Both the position numbers and the translations under genes were made by a program. Under the pieces are notes generated by a model that was given only the letters and a program-made list of their open reading frames with translations, made no database searches and was not told the origin of the DNA. 64,000 nt of DNA from Nostoc linckia NIES-25. GTDB taxonomy: Bacteria; Cyanobacteriota; Cyanobacteriia; Cyanobacteriales; Nostocaceae. Position 1 is the stretch's first letter. Each line of letters starts with the position of its first letter. Shown here piece after piece: positions 43,187 to 52,512 of the stretch. The DNA lies in the NCBI RefSeq assembly GCF_002368035.1, contig NZ_AP018222.1, positions 5,681,238 to 5,745,237 of the forward strand. The letters are read 5' to 3'.

Positions 43187-44734
43187 CTACTCTAGTTCTG
43201 CCTTTAATTCTTTGAATTCTTTGTACTCCCTATCTTTATGTTGCCAGTATTTATTTACTGTTTCTTTAGCTGCAACTGCACTTTCATAGTCTGTTCCACC
43301 TTGGAGAGTTAATCTTTCTCTTACTTTTTTCCGAAGTTCAGAGATGATTTTACCATTAACTTTGCGGGTTTTAGCCAAATCTAAAATAGTTTGTGGATAA
43401 GAACTAATGCCAATATATTTACCTTGAATAATTTCTGATAGACTGTAACCTTTTAGTTCGCTTACCCAATAGTAAATGAATTTGAGGTCTGGGTCTTTTT
43501 CTGCAATATTTTTGTTTGGATTATATATTCTAAAAGTGTCACTTAATGGATTAGTTACACCTGCTTGCATTTGCCATTGCCAATTATCAATTGCTAAATC
43601 ACCGTCTACTAAATAGTTCATATAATGTCTAGCGCCATGATGCCAAGAAACACCGCAATTGATAGTTAAAAATGTGGCACACATCGCCCTCATGCGAAAA
43701 TTCATCCAGCCCATAGTTTTTAGTTGTCGCATACTGGCATCTAGTAGGGGAAAGCCTGTTAACCCTTCAAGCCATGCCTGAAATAGTTCTTGTTTTTGTG
43801 GTGGTAACTCTAGGGGTGTATACCATTCATCAAATTCTGGGTAACGATTTTTGTAAGCTATTTCTGGGTAAAAATAAAGGCGTTGTGTAAAACTATCATG
43901 CCAGCGTAGACGGTCACGAAATGCTTTTAATGAAAATTCTGCCTTGGGTTGATTTGTAAGTTCTGCTGCTCTTGCCTTAGTCTCTTGGTAAACAATACGA
44001 GTTGAAATTGTACCAAAAGTCAGATGTGGTGATAAATGCGATGTTGCGCCTTGCTGTGCTAACCAAGGGCGTGAAAGTTTCCAGTGATAGCCATTGAATC
44101 TACTTTTCAGAAATGAATTTAATGTAGCTTGTGCCTGTGTTTCTCCACCAAGAAAATATACCTGTTCTGTTTGCAAAAAATCACGATATTTATGTTTTAG
44201 TTCATCGAATGTAATTTGGGGTACGTTTAGAGAAAGTGATGGAGTATTGATATTAGTAGGAGTTTGATATATAGATTTTCTTTGATATGTATAATATTCG
44301 TTAAACCACTGTTCGCGTTTATCTTGTGATTGTAAAAAGTTATTTAGTCCGAGATTATAATCGAGATTTAATGCTTGATACAAATTAACTATACTTCGAT
44401 CTCGGCTAATACCATACTCAACTTGGACATCCCGATTAAAGTAGAGTTTTGGTCTATGTCCCTGCTGTATTAACTGTTGAGTTAATTCTTGTATAATCTC
44501 TACAGCATTACCTTGAAATAATATTAGTTTGCTACCTATTTTTTGTAAATTGCTATCTAGATTCTCTAAAGACTCAAACAAAAACCGCACCCGTGCTTTA
44601 CCGACATCGACCCATTGATAAAACCAAGGATCGATAATGAAGAATGGTAGAACTGCGGCATTATTACCGGACGCTAAGGTGACAATTTCGTTGTCAGTCA
44701 AACGTAAATCTCGACGAAACCACAGAAGGTGCAT
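43187..44734 (-). CDS. Cryptochrome/photolyase family protein
   Basis: The 515-residue protein has the photolyase N-terminal alpha/beta domain (MHLLWFRRDLRLTDNEIV) and a helical FAD-binding domain. Flavin-pocket motifs are RPWLAQQGATSHLSPHLTFG and LDASMRQLKTMGWMNFRMRA, then YLVDGDLAIDNWQWQMQAGV. These proteins use blue light to repair pyrimidine dimers or to signal. The C-terminal about 60 residues are charged and extend beyond the core. Whether it repairs CPD, 6-4 photoproducts or acts as a photoreceptor cannot be decided by eye. Divergent small genes lie upstream. An intrinsic terminator follows. Confidence 0.9.
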   Translation of the reverse strand: MHLLWFRRDLRLTDNEIVTLASGNNAAVLPFFIIDPWFYQWVDVGKARVRFLFESLENLDSNLQKIGSKLILFQGNAVEIIQELTQQLIQQGHRPKLYFNRDVQVEYGISRDRSIVNLYQALNLDYNLGLNNFLQSQDKREQWFNEYYTYQRKSIYQTPTNINTPSLSLNVPQITFDELKHKYRDFLQTEQVYFLGGETQAQATLNSFLKSRFNGYHWKLSRPWLAQQGATSHLSPHLTFGTISTRIVYQETKARAAELTNQPKAEFSLKAFRDRLRWHDSFTQRLYFYPEIAYKNRYPEFDEWYTPLELPPQKQELFQAWLEGLTGFPLLDASMRQLKTMGWMNFRMRAMCATFLTINCGVSWHHGARHYMNYLVDGDLAIDNWQWQMQAGVTNPLSDTFRIYNPNKNIAEKDPDLKFIYYWVSELKGYSLSEIIQGKYIGISSYPQTILDLAKTRKVNGKIISELRKKVRERLTLQGGTDYESAVAAKETVNKYWQHKDREYKEFKELKAELE

Positions 44735-44846
44735 AACTCAATTTTCTATATCAACTTCATAATACAATAGTACTAACAAATTTTAATGGTGGAACTAGAA
44801 CCATGACCTACGCCTACAGCATGGATGACGCGGTGCAGGTAGCCAA

Positions 44847-45035
44847 TCAGGCGGCTACTGACATTGGGGCGTGGTTATGGTCAAAGTCAGAAACTATTAG
44901 TGCCATTCGATTAAAGTCAATTTGACCTCTAATAGCTTTGCAGGTGATCGCCTTTTCAGGAGTGCTAAAAGTTCCTATTACGCGCCTTGGCATTCCAGGT
45001 TCATTTTGGTAAAGAATCCAAATTTCTTGGTTCAT
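44847..45035 (-). CDS. Small protein of unknown function
   Basis: From the ATG at 45035 (MNQEIWILYQNEPGMPRRVI) this is a 62-residue hydrophilic protein with DFNRMALIVSDFDHNHAPM near its end. No family is recognised. Another frame on the plus strand (44803-44925) overlaps its end. I keep the minus-strand gene because its start and composition look protein-like. Confidence 0.4.
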   Translation of the reverse strand: MNQEIWILYQNEPGMPRRVIGTFSTPEKAITCKAIRGQIDFNRMALIVSDFDHNHAPMSVAA

Positions 45036-45047
45036 AGGAAACGGCAC

Positions 45048-45376
45048 TAATTTGTCATCAACATTTAATCAATTACTTTACAGCAGCTTTCGGTTCTGGG
45101 GTAAAAGGAGCGTAGGCGCAGCCCGTCGTAGACATCGCGCCAATTCAAGCGAGGAAAACAGGGCAAGAGGCGATCGCATTATATTACCAGCTCAATAACA
45201 GTATTATCCAAGGCTTGATGCAATAAGGTGGCATCGAGACGAATTTGTGAAACGAGCAGCGTAATTGTTAAAAATAGGCAGAGATTACTAGAGCATGCAT
45301 ATTAAATTTATGTTCTAAAGTTAGGAATAGGTTGATAAAATGCGCCTCTTAATTAAACCAAATCGGCAAACAAGGA
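45048..45376. other. Spacer upstream of the NmrA-type reductase gene
   Basis: No gene is seen. A dispersed repeat with GCGTAGGCG and CCGTCGTAGACA lies at 45109-45140. A near copy lies at 46404-46432 (GCGTAGGCGTAGCCCGCCGT and onward). The last 100 bases probably contain the promoter of the next gene. Confidence 0.55.
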
Positions 45377-46231
45377 ATGTTGAAAATTTTAGTGACGGGT
45401 GCGACTGGGAATGTTGGCTGTGAGGTTATTCGCTTGCTACTATCTCACGATTGTCATGTCTGTGCCGCACTCAGAAATCCCGACAAAGCTCAACAAATAT
45501 TAGGCAGCAATATTCATTGTGTCTGGTTCGATTTTATTAACCCCGACACATGGGCAAGCGCTTTTGAAGGAGTCAACAAACTTTTTTTAGTACGTCCGCC
45601 TGCACTTGCCAATGTGAAGAGGCAAATTGCCCCGGTGCTGAATGCTGCAAAAGAAGCAGGTGTTGAGCATATCGTTTTTGTTTCACTTTTAGGAGCCGAG
45701 CGCAACCGAGTTGTACCGCACGCCAAGATTGAGCGCTACATTGAGCAATTGGGCATTCCTGCCACGTTTTTACGCGCTAGCTTTTTTATGCAAAATCTTA
45801 ACACCGTACACCGAGAGGATATCAAAACCCGTGGCGAATTGTTTATGCCAGCGGGGAATGGTAAAACCAGTTTTATTGATGTGCGTGATATTGCTACTGT
45901 TGCGGTACGTGCTTTGGTTGAAGATGGGCATTTGGGAAAAGCTTATGCGCTCACGGGTAGAGAAGCCTTGACTTACTATGAAGTAGCAGAAATTTTTACA
46001 GAAGTTTTAGGCAAACCAATTCGCTATACTAATCCCTCATTGCTGAAGTTTATTTGGCAAATGCGCGATCGCGGGCTGTCGTTGGACTTCATTTTGGTAA
46101 TGGCAGCAATTTATACAACCGCTCGGTTAGGATTGGCAGGTGGCATTACATCAGATGTAGAGCAATTACTCGGTCGTCCGCCACTGACGATGCGGCAATA
46201 TGTTGAAGATTATCGAAAGCTTTGGTTGTGA
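45377..46231 (+). CDS. NmrA-like / atypical SDR NAD(P)-binding protein
   Basis: The 284-residue protein has a Rossmann start (KILVTGATGNVGCEVIRLLL) with the GxxGxxG dinucleotide motif. It continues with a short-chain-dehydrogenase-like pattern typical of NmrA / NAD(P)H azoreductase-type proteins: FLVRPPALANVKRQ, FVSLLGAERNRVVPH, and ARASFFMQN-type residues (LRASFFMQNL). Such proteins reduce or sense NAD(P). The YxxxK pair is not obvious, as usual for the atypical branch. It stands alone. Confidence 0.85.
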   Translation: MLKILVTGATGNVGCEVIRLLLSHDCHVCAALRNPDKAQQILGSNIHCVWFDFINPDTWASAFEGVNKLFLVRPPALANVKRQIAPVLNAAKEAGVEHIVFVSLLGAERNRVVPHAKIERYIEQLGIPATFLRASFFMQNLNTVHREDIKTRGELFMPAGNGKTSFIDVRDIATVAVRALVEDGHLGKAYALTGREALTYYEVAEIFTEVLGKPIRYTNPSLLKFIWQMRDRGLSLDFILVMAAIYTTARLGLAGGITSDVEQLLGRPPLTMRQYVEDYRKLWL

Positions 46232-46493
46232 GAATATAAAGCGATCGCTTGGGAGCAATCAAATCTCGCTTCACAGCAAGAGCATATCACCCGCCGCAAA
46301 TACTTCACTCGTTCTTCTGCATTAAGCTATCGCCCCCCAGTCCTCTAAGAAAATGCCCTACCCAAACGGTTGCCCCCAGCACTCCCAGTTTTCTTTATTG
46401 AATGGCGTAGGCGTAGCCCGCCGTAGACACCGCCACTTCAGCAAGGCATCAGCACTCATCACCAGCGTCTCTGCTCTACATGCTAGTGTGGGT

Positions 46494-46763
46494 TTCATCA
46501 GGACTTACGCAAAAGATAACGAAAGTAGCGGTAATACCCTGCGGGTTCGCTCTTAGCGTTCTCGCAGAGTAGCCGCTGTGCGTCTACATGAATTACCGCA
46601 ACGCTTGAATAAGGTTTTCAGTCACATATTGCGTAATACCGTTTCTTTGTGAAGCTGCATATATTTACCCCCCGGCTACGCCGTCCCCCCTTGCCAAGGG
46701 GGGACTACAGGGGGGTATTGATGATGTGCATCTTCATACAGAATTGGTATAAGTCCTGTTCAT
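46494..46763. mobile_element. MITE element A, copy 2 (inverted, interrupted twice)
   Basis: The 260-base element (46499-46758) equals the 94-base element at 19017-19110 read on the other strand, plus two extra pieces. It is flanked by TTCAT on both sides (46494-46498 and 46759-46763), a 5-base target duplication. The first extra piece replaces three central bases with 53 GC-rich ones (46536-46588). The second is a 113-base element at 46637-46749 with its own TAA duplication. Confidence 0.9.
46634..46752. mobile_element. Small inverted-repeat element inserted inside element A copy 2
   Basis: The 113-base insert (46637-46749) starts TACCGTTTCTTTGTGAAG and ends with a near complement (CTTCATACAGAATTGGTA). 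It is flanked by TAA on both sides, and removing it together with one TAA restores the intact element A sequence GCGTAAGTCCTG. A GGGGGG/CCCCCC block lies inside. Confidence 0.88.
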
Positions 46764-46919
46764 GTCTGGAAATAGCTTTAGCTGATTGGGTTCCAAGCTG
46801 ATAATTATTCCAAATTACATTCAACTTGAGTAAATATTTTAGCCCTAAAGATAGAGACATTTTAAAAAAGTAGAAGCACACTGGTAAGAGCAACTTGAAG
46901 CTTCAATTATGGTGTAGCA

Positions 46920-47852
46920 ATGTGGCTGAAATATGGTGTAAATGAAAATGAAATATTAATATGTGTAGCAGATGTTAATAGTGGTAAGACTTCGCTTAGG
47001 TGTCCTTACTGTAATAGTGAATTAACAGCTAAAAAAGGCAAAATTAAAGAACATCATTTCGCTCATAATGGCGAAACCTGTCGCCCCATAGCTAACCGAG
47101 AATTCCCAACTCTGCCACTCTATGATAATTTTAACGTTCAATTATCTGGCAAGGATTTTGCACAGTTAAAACTGGTTTGGCAGGAGTACGGAGCCAAAAA
47201 TTATCCTATTAATTTTGATTTAATTCCTCGTGGTTTGATAAAAGCAGGAATGTTGAGGAAGAATGTATACTTAACGCCACCTGGGTATGAATTGAGTAAT
47301 TTAGGTAAAATTCCTATTGGAATGCTAGAGTTGTCACTATTTAACGAAGTACAAGAGCCATTGTTACTTAAAAACTTGCAAAAGCTGGAGTTAGCATTTG
47401 AACACGCCAAGTACAGAAATACTTCTGATTTAGGATATAGACTCACTAATGTAAAAATGTACCGCGCTCAACTTCAACGTATTTTATCCTGTACATTATA
47501 TTTTTTAGAAATTCAAACAGACAAAGATATTCTTTACAAGATAGGAGTAACTACTAGACCTGTTATCAAGCGAGTAGCAGAAATAGAAATAGATTTACTT
47601 GCACACTACCAAAGTGTTGCAATTAAAGTACTTGGAAGCTGGGCACATCGAGGGAATGTAGAGAAGTACTTTAAGCACCGCTATCAGGAATTTAATTATC
47701 CCATTGGCAGTTTAACTGAGTATTATAAATTTAATGTAGGAGATATCAAAATTGTCCTGAGCGATTTACAGCAAATGCTACCTAAAGTACTTTCTCAAGC
47801 CGAAATAGATATTCTTGACGAGAATTCTAGCTGGGAGCAAGTTGCTGTTTAG
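46920..47852 (+). CDS. CoiA-like zinc-finger plus GIY-YIG-like (T5orf172/MUG113) protein
   Basis: The 310-residue protein has two recognisable parts. Near residues 28-60 is a CoiA-type metal-binding segment (LRCPYCNSELTAKKGKIKEH, then HFAHNGETC), as in competence-related nuclease-like proteins. Near residues 195-275 the pattern TLYFLEIQTDKDILYKIGVT, RVAEIEIDL and a later NVEKYFKHRY fits the T5orf172/MUG113 branch of GIY-YIG nucleases. The middle is unassigned. Such combinations could bind and cut DNA. It stands alone, upstream of psbA in convergent orientation. I do not know a described system with this architecture. Confidence 0.6.
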   Translation: MWLKYGVNENEILICVADVNSGKTSLRCPYCNSELTAKKGKIKEHHFAHNGETCRPIANREFPTLPLYDNFNVQLSGKDFAQLKLVWQEYGAKNYPINFDLIPRGLIKAGMLRKNVYLTPPGYELSNLGKIPIGMLELSLFNEVQEPLLLKNLQKLELAFEHAKYRNTSDLGYRLTNVKMYRAQLQRILSCTLYFLEIQTDKDILYKIGVTTRPVIKRVAEIEIDLLAHYQSVAIKVLGSWAHRGNVEKYFKHRYQEFNYPIGSLTEYYKFNVGDIKIVLSDLQQMLPKVLSQAEIDILDENSSWEQVAV

Positions 47853-47996
47853 CGTTTTGGTCATAGGCTTGCGATCGCACTTCCCCTGAGCATATATCAA
47901 AGTTGCGATCGCCCTTCATCCTCTAAGAAACTGGAACTGGGGGACGTAGTTTACCGCCTCCCTCCTATCACCCCACCACTGCCAATCATTGACACT

Positions 47997-48030
47997 AAAA
48001 AGCGCCCCCCTTTTAAGGAGAGCGCTTTTT
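47997..48030 (-). terminator. Intrinsic terminator of psbA
   Basis: AAAAAGCGC and GCGCTTTTT pair across a C-rich/AAGGAG loop that extends the stem. Read on the minus strand, a T-run follows immediately after the psbA stop. It may also stop transcription from the convergent 46920 gene. Confidence 0.85.
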
Positions 48031-48053
48031 GTTTTATTTGACTTAATTACTGA

Positions 48054-49136
48054 TTAACCGTTGATGGAAGGAGCGGTTAGAGCAACTCTAGCTTCATCAC
48101 TTGCCGCCAAGTCTAAGGGGAAGTTGTGAGCGTTACGCTCGTGCATTACTTCCATACCCAAGTTAGCGCGGTTGATGATGTCAGCCCAGGTGTTGATTAC
48201 ACGACCTTGAGAGTCGATTATAGACTGGTTGAAGTTGAAACCGTTCAAGTTGAAAGCCATTGTGCTTACACCCAAAGCGGTGAACCAGATGCCGATTACA
48301 GGCCATGCAGCTAAGAAGAAGTGCAAGGAACGGCTGTTGTTGAAGGAAGCGTATTGGAAAATCAAGCGACCGAAGTAACCGTGTGCTGCAACGATGTTGT
48401 AGGTTTCTTCTTCTTGACCGAACTTGTAACCGTAGTTCTGAGATTCGCTTTCGGTGGTCTCACGAACCAAGGAAGAGGTAACTAGAGAACCGTGCATTGC
48501 GCTGAATAAGCTTCCACCGAATACACCAGCCACACCTAACATGTGGAAGGGGTGCATCAGGATGTTGTGCTCTGCTTGGAACACGATCATGAAGTTGAAG
48601 GTTCCGGAGATACCCAAGGGCATACCGTCAGAGAATGAACCTTGTCCGATGGGGTAGATCAAGAATACTGCGGTTGCTGCTGCTACTGGTGCAGAGAACG
48701 CTAGGCAGATCCAAGGACGCATACCCAAGCGGTAGGATAGTTCCCATTCACGACCTAAGTAGCAGAATACGCCAATCAGGAAGTGGAAGATTACCAATTG
48801 GTAAGGGCCGCCGTTGTACAGCCATTCATCTAGAGATGCTGCTTCCCAAATTGGGTAGAAGTGCAAACCAATGGCGTTGGAGGAAGGTACTACTGCACCG
48901 GAGATGATGTTGTTTCCGTACAGTAAGGAACCTGCTACTGGTTCGCGGATACCATCGATGTCTACTGGTGGTGCTGCGATGAAGGCGATTACGAAGCAGG
49001 CGGTGGCGGCTAGCAAGGTGGGGATCATTAATACGCCAAACCAGCCGATGTAGAGGCGGTTGTTGGTGCTGGTGATCCAGTTTGCAAACCGCTCCCATAC
49101 GTTGGCGCTACGAACGCGTTGAATGGTTGCTGTCAT
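48054..49136 (-). CDS. psbA: Photosystem II reaction-centre protein D1 (Glu130 isoform)
   Basis: The 360-residue D1 is full length, with the C-terminal extension after Ala344 (LDLA/ASDEARVALTAPSING). The protein binds P680, pheophytin and the Mn4CaO5 cluster. Ligands Asp170, Glu189, His332, Glu333 and Asp342 fall in intact blocks (LIYPIGQGSFSDGMPLGISG; MHERNAHNFPLDLA). Position 130 is Glu (CYLGREWELSYR), the state typical of high-light D1 isoforms; low-light forms have Gln. A single psbA copy is in this window; others are expected elsewhere. A 5'-leader hairpin and a 3' terminator frame it. Confidence 0.98.
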   Translation of the reverse strand: MTATIQRVRSANVWERFANWITSTNNRLYIGWFGVLMIPTLLAATACFVIAFIAAPPVDIDGIREPVAGSLLYGNNIISGAVVPSSNAIGLHFYPIWEAASLDEWLYNGGPYQLVIFHFLIGVFCYLGREWELSYRLGMRPWICLAFSAPVAAATAVFLIYPIGQGSFSDGMPLGISGTFNFMIVFQAEHNILMHPFHMLGVAGVFGGSLFSAMHGSLVTSSLVRETTESESQNYGYKFGQEEETYNIVAAHGYFGRLIFQYASFNNSRSLHFFLAAWPVIGIWFTALGVSTMAFNLNGFNFNQSIIDSQGRVINTWADIINRANLGMEVMHERNAHNFPLDLAASDEARVALTAPSING

Positions 49137-49666
49137 TGTTTTATGATTGCGGTAATTAAATGTATGTATCAGGCGGTTTTGTTTTCGCCTGCATAAGTAA
49201 TTTACACTGCTTTACAAAAGTTAATCAAGTGCTAAGAATTTTGTAGAGTCAATGGAAATGATTAGCTTTACTTATTTAAGAGCTAGATGGGTGGCTACAC
49301 CATCGCCAAAAGCAACCCAATGGAAGGCGATCGCTTTAATTGCAAGGCATAGCCCAATGAGTTAAACCTGTTAACAGCTAGACTTATCTTGTCGATCGCC
49401 CAGTTTGCACTAGAGATCGTCGCAATAACAATTCTGTTAAAATCGCGCTGCTCCCGCACGTTTTGAGGCAGTGCTATGTGTGCAAAGGGATTCGGGTAAC
49501 TACAGTTACCAAAACTGCAACGGTTATGAAATCCCAGCCTGCTCAAGACTATTCTAGGTAAGTGGAAACTTCAAATGTCAGCAACAAAGCCGTCTAAAGA
49601 GACAAAGCTTCCACACATCCCACGAGGTTTTGAGCCAATACACAAATTTAGTGTGAGGATTTAGCC
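49137..49666. other. Spacer with psbA leader on one side and VWA gene promoter on the other
   Basis: The psbA side holds a 5'-leader hairpin (CAGGCG/CGCCTG at 49170-49191) and an AT-rich promoter region beyond it; I do not assign exact boxes. The right side (49200-49666) has no gene and a HIP1-like GCGATCGC at 49328-ish. Confidence 0.55.
49170..49191 (-). promoter_or_regulatory. Hairpin in the psbA 5' leader
   Basis: CAGGCG and CGCCTG pair around a 10-base A/C-rich loop 34 bases before the psbA ATG on the minus strand. D1 mRNA leaders are known sites of light-dependent stability control, so a role there is plausible; that is inference. Confidence 0.5.
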
Positions 49667-51721
49667 ATGTCTTACCCGATTCCGTCCAAAATGTGGCAGC
49701 GAGTCAGTATTGTAGCACTGTTGTTATTAATACCGTCAGTAGGAATTGCAATTTTACGTCAGTCTGCTACAGTTGCGGTTCCAGTCAATCAGACTCCTAA
49801 GAGTTCTACACCAACAACCTCCATTCTACCCAGTCACCCTGACTACCAAGCACTCCAGGCATTTGTACAAAAGTATAGTTGTGTCGTCTCCCTTCAAAAC
49901 TTTGGTACTGTTGCCATAACCCGGACTGAGTTTGCCACAGTCTTGAATGCCTGTGTGAATCGGAGCAATGAGCTAATAGCGACTGACCCCAAGATAGTTA
50001 CCGAAGCGGATATGAAAACCTTGCAACGGTTGGAGGCTGAATTCGCACCGGAGTTAGCAACCCTAACAAGTCAGATAGATGAATTGCTCCCTTCTACTCC
50101 TACTCAGGCTCCCAGAGAACGTACTCAAGACGAGTCTACCCGAAAGACTCAACCCTTACCTACAGCTCCATCCCTTAGTATTCCGTCTGGCTCATCTGTG
50201 CAGAATCAAGTTGTTAACCGTGCGTACATACCTAAAACCCAAGCTGGTGGAATTAGGGGAGGGGTTGCCCCAGAGCCACAAATAGGTAGCAGATTTAATA
50301 CAGAAAACTACAACCGAATTGAGGATAATCCCTTTCATCGCGTCGATAATGACCCCCTTTCCACCTTTTCCATTGATGTAGATACAGCATCTTACAGCAA
50401 CGTGCGACGCTTTATTACTCAAGGAGAATTACCACCCAAGGATGCAGTGCGAATTGAAGAATTAATCAACTATTTTACCTACAATTATCCCCAACCAAAA
50501 GACAATCGCCCTTTTTCTGTCACCACCGAAGTTGCTGCTGCTCCCTGGAATCCTCAACACAAGCTGGTACAGGTGGGTTTGCAAGGTAAACGCCCAGAGA
50601 GTGAAACCTTACCACCCAGCAACTTAGTATTTCTGATTGATGTCTCCGGTTCTATGGATGACCCCAACAAATTACCGTTGGTGCAACAGTCCCTGAAATT
50701 GCTGGTAAATAAACTACGTCCTGAAGACCGGGTAAGTTTGGTAGTCTATGCTGGCAATGCTGGATTGGTTTTACCTGCTACTGCTGGTAGCCAGAAATCA
50801 ACAATTCTGGCGGCGATTGACCGCTTAGAGGCTGGAGGCTCCACTGCTGGCGGTCAGGGCATTGAACTGGCCTACAAGATAGCTGAACAAAGCTTCCTTA
50901 AGTCTGGTAATAATAGAGTAATTTTAGCTACTGATGGAGATTTTAATGTCGGAGTTTCCAGTGATGCCGAACTGACGCGATTAATTGAACACAAGCGAGA
51001 TCGGGGAATTTTCCTGACGGTATTGGGATTTGGCACTGGCAATTATAAGGACTCAAAAATGGAGCAGCTGGCTGATAAGGGTAACGGCAACTACGCTTAC
51101 ATCGATACCCTATTGGAAGCCAAAAAGGTTTTAGTTAACGATTTGAGGGGAACTCTGTTTACCATTGCCAAGGATGTGAAAATTCAAGTGGAGTTTAATC
51201 CTGCGAAAGTTCAGGCATATCGCTTGATTGGTTACGAAAACCGCTTGCTGCAAAACCAGGATTTCAATGACGATAAGAAAGATGCAGGCGAAATTGGCGC
51301 TGGTCATTCTGTGACAGCGCTTTATGAAATAATTCCCACTGGAATGAAAAGCGATGTGAAACTGCCTACAGTAGACCCCTTGCGGTATCAGCGTTCTGGT
51401 GAAACTGCCTCCGGGGAAGGCGGCAATGAATTGATGCTCTTAAAACTGCGCTATAAATTGCCCCAGGACAGCACCAGTCAACTAATTACCCAAACTATCC
51501 AAGATGATGATTTGAGAGCCGACCCCTCCACCAACCTGAGATTTGCTGCGGCGGTGGCAACTTTTGGGATGGTGCTGCGTGACTCTGAGTATAAGGGGAA
51601 TGCTAATTACGATTTGGTAATGAAATTGGCAACTCAAGGGAAGGGAGAAGACCGGGAGGGCTTGAGGGGTGAGTTTATTCGCTTGGTGGAGCAATCTAGG
51701 GGGTTGATTACGAGAAAATAA
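49667..51721 (+). CDS. VWA-domain protein with N-terminal SLH-like segment (YfbK-like)
   Basis: The 684-residue protein has an N-terminal membrane helix (about residues 15-28, SIVALLLLIPSVGIAIL). Next is an SLH-like stretch (QALQAFVQKYSCVVSLQNFG, RTEFATVLNACVNR) as in cyanobacterial porins. A disordered Pro/Thr linker leads to the von Willebrand module: the N-terminal vWF region (TFSIDVDTASYSNVRRFITQ) and the A domain with MIDAS motif DVSGSMDD, then a conserved C-terminal domain to the end. YfbK-like proteins are surface or periplasmic and bind metals and partners. No MoxR ATPase is adjacent. Function unknown. Confidence 0.85.
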   Translation: MSYPIPSKMWQRVSIVALLLLIPSVGIAILRQSATVAVPVNQTPKSSTPTTSILPSHPDYQALQAFVQKYSCVVSLQNFGTVAITRTEFATVLNACVNRSNELIATDPKIVTEADMKTLQRLEAEFAPELATLTSQIDELLPSTPTQAPRERTQDESTRKTQPLPTAPSLSIPSGSSVQNQVVNRAYIPKTQAGGIRGGVAPEPQIGSRFNTENYNRIEDNPFHRVDNDPLSTFSIDVDTASYSNVRRFITQGELPPKDAVRIEELINYFTYNYPQPKDNRPFSVTTEVAAAPWNPQHKLVQVGLQGKRPESETLPPSNLVFLIDVSGSMDDPNKLPLVQQSLKLLVNKLRPEDRVSLVVYAGNAGLVLPATAGSQKSTILAAIDRLEAGGSTAGGQGIELAYKIAEQSFLKSGNNRVILATDGDFNVGVSSDAELTRLIEHKRDRGIFLTVLGFGTGNYKDSKMEQLADKGNGNYAYIDTLLEAKKVLVNDLRGTLFTIAKDVKIQVEFNPAKVQAYRLIGYENRLLQNQDFNDDKKDAGEIGAGHSVTALYEIIPTGMKSDVKLPTVDPLRYQRSGETASGEGGNELMLLKLRYKLPQDSTSQLITQTIQDDDLRADPSTNLRFAAAVATFGMVLRDSEYKGNANYDLVMKLATQGKGEDREGLRGEFIRLVEQSRGLITRK

Positions 51722-51965
51722 TTTGAATTGCTTTGACCTACCATTGCACTTCTTTTTTTATCTGCGATCGCTCTAATTACACCAGCTTTCGATCTGATTT
51801 TCTGATTTCTTATACCATTTCACTAAAAATCTGATAAAGATGTAAACCCGAACTCTAAATCCGATCTAAACAGAAAATCTTTGTGCATAAGCCCTGATGG
51901 TGAAAGTTACCAACACTTGGGAACCATAAGCTTGACAACCCTTGTTGAGCTTATGGAGACAACAA

Positions 51966-52512
51966 ATGCAGCAAACTGCGATAAAGCGGCAATTCCTAGC
52001 CAAGTTAGATCGTCCATTTATCATAGCTGCACTAATTATTCCAATTGTTCACCTCGGACTTGGATATATAGATTTATCCATGACATTCGTTGGTGGTGCG
52101 TCAGCAATTTGGCCTTCGTTTGGGGTGTTCTTAGCAGGAATGTTATTAGTAGGGTACCGAGTCTGGCCTACAAAATTATTCCCAATTACCCCCTGTAATT
52201 CAAGATGCGATCGCACAAACAGATCTAGAGTTTATCTGAGAAGATTTACCAAAGATCCTCAACTCGATGTAGGTTAGCACACAACGAATTAAAGATATAT
52301 CCGTATCGTTGCAAAACTTTGCCCGCACTGACACTTCCGGAAAAGTTAAGATTTTTAATTATCTATTCACCACGAAAACAGTTGGTAAAGGTACTGGACT
52401 GGGATTAGCGATCGCTAATCAAATTGTAGTAGAAAAGTACGGAGGAGCAATTCAAGTTAATTCTACACTCAATCAACGAACTGAATTTGTCATTATGTTA
52501 CCTTTGCAATAA
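51966..52512 (+). pseudogene. MASE1-type sensor histidine kinase, collapsed pseudogene
   Basis: The first part (from ATG 51966) has MASE1-like membrane helices (RPFIIAALIIPIVHLGLGYI; GGASAIWPSFGVFLAGMLLV) and breaks off. From 52309 the frame reads ARTDTSGKVKIF and then TTKTVGKGTGLGLAIANQIV and ends as an ATPase G2 motif region. Between them, fragments with stops (DLEFI, NSM) resemble the dimerisation helices. The central 300 or so residues are missing. The result is an inactive remnant of a MASE1 kinase. Confidence 0.75.

Larger units (their letters stand above)
46232..46919. repeat. Repeat-rich spacer including nested elements
   Basis: This 688-base spacer carries a dispersed GCGTAGGCGTAGCCC repeat (46404-46432) and the nested element A copy 2 (46499-46758). 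No credible protein gene is present. Confidence 0.75.

Noticed and set aside
44803..44925. 40-codon plus-strand frame starting MTYAYSMDDAVQVANQ
   Set aside because: It overlaps the minus-strand small gene, is very short and matches nothing I know. Neither reading is certain.
49295..49546. 83-codon minus-strand frame between psbA and the VWA gene
   Set aside because: Composition and lack of motifs suggest chance; it lies in the promoter region of flanking genes.
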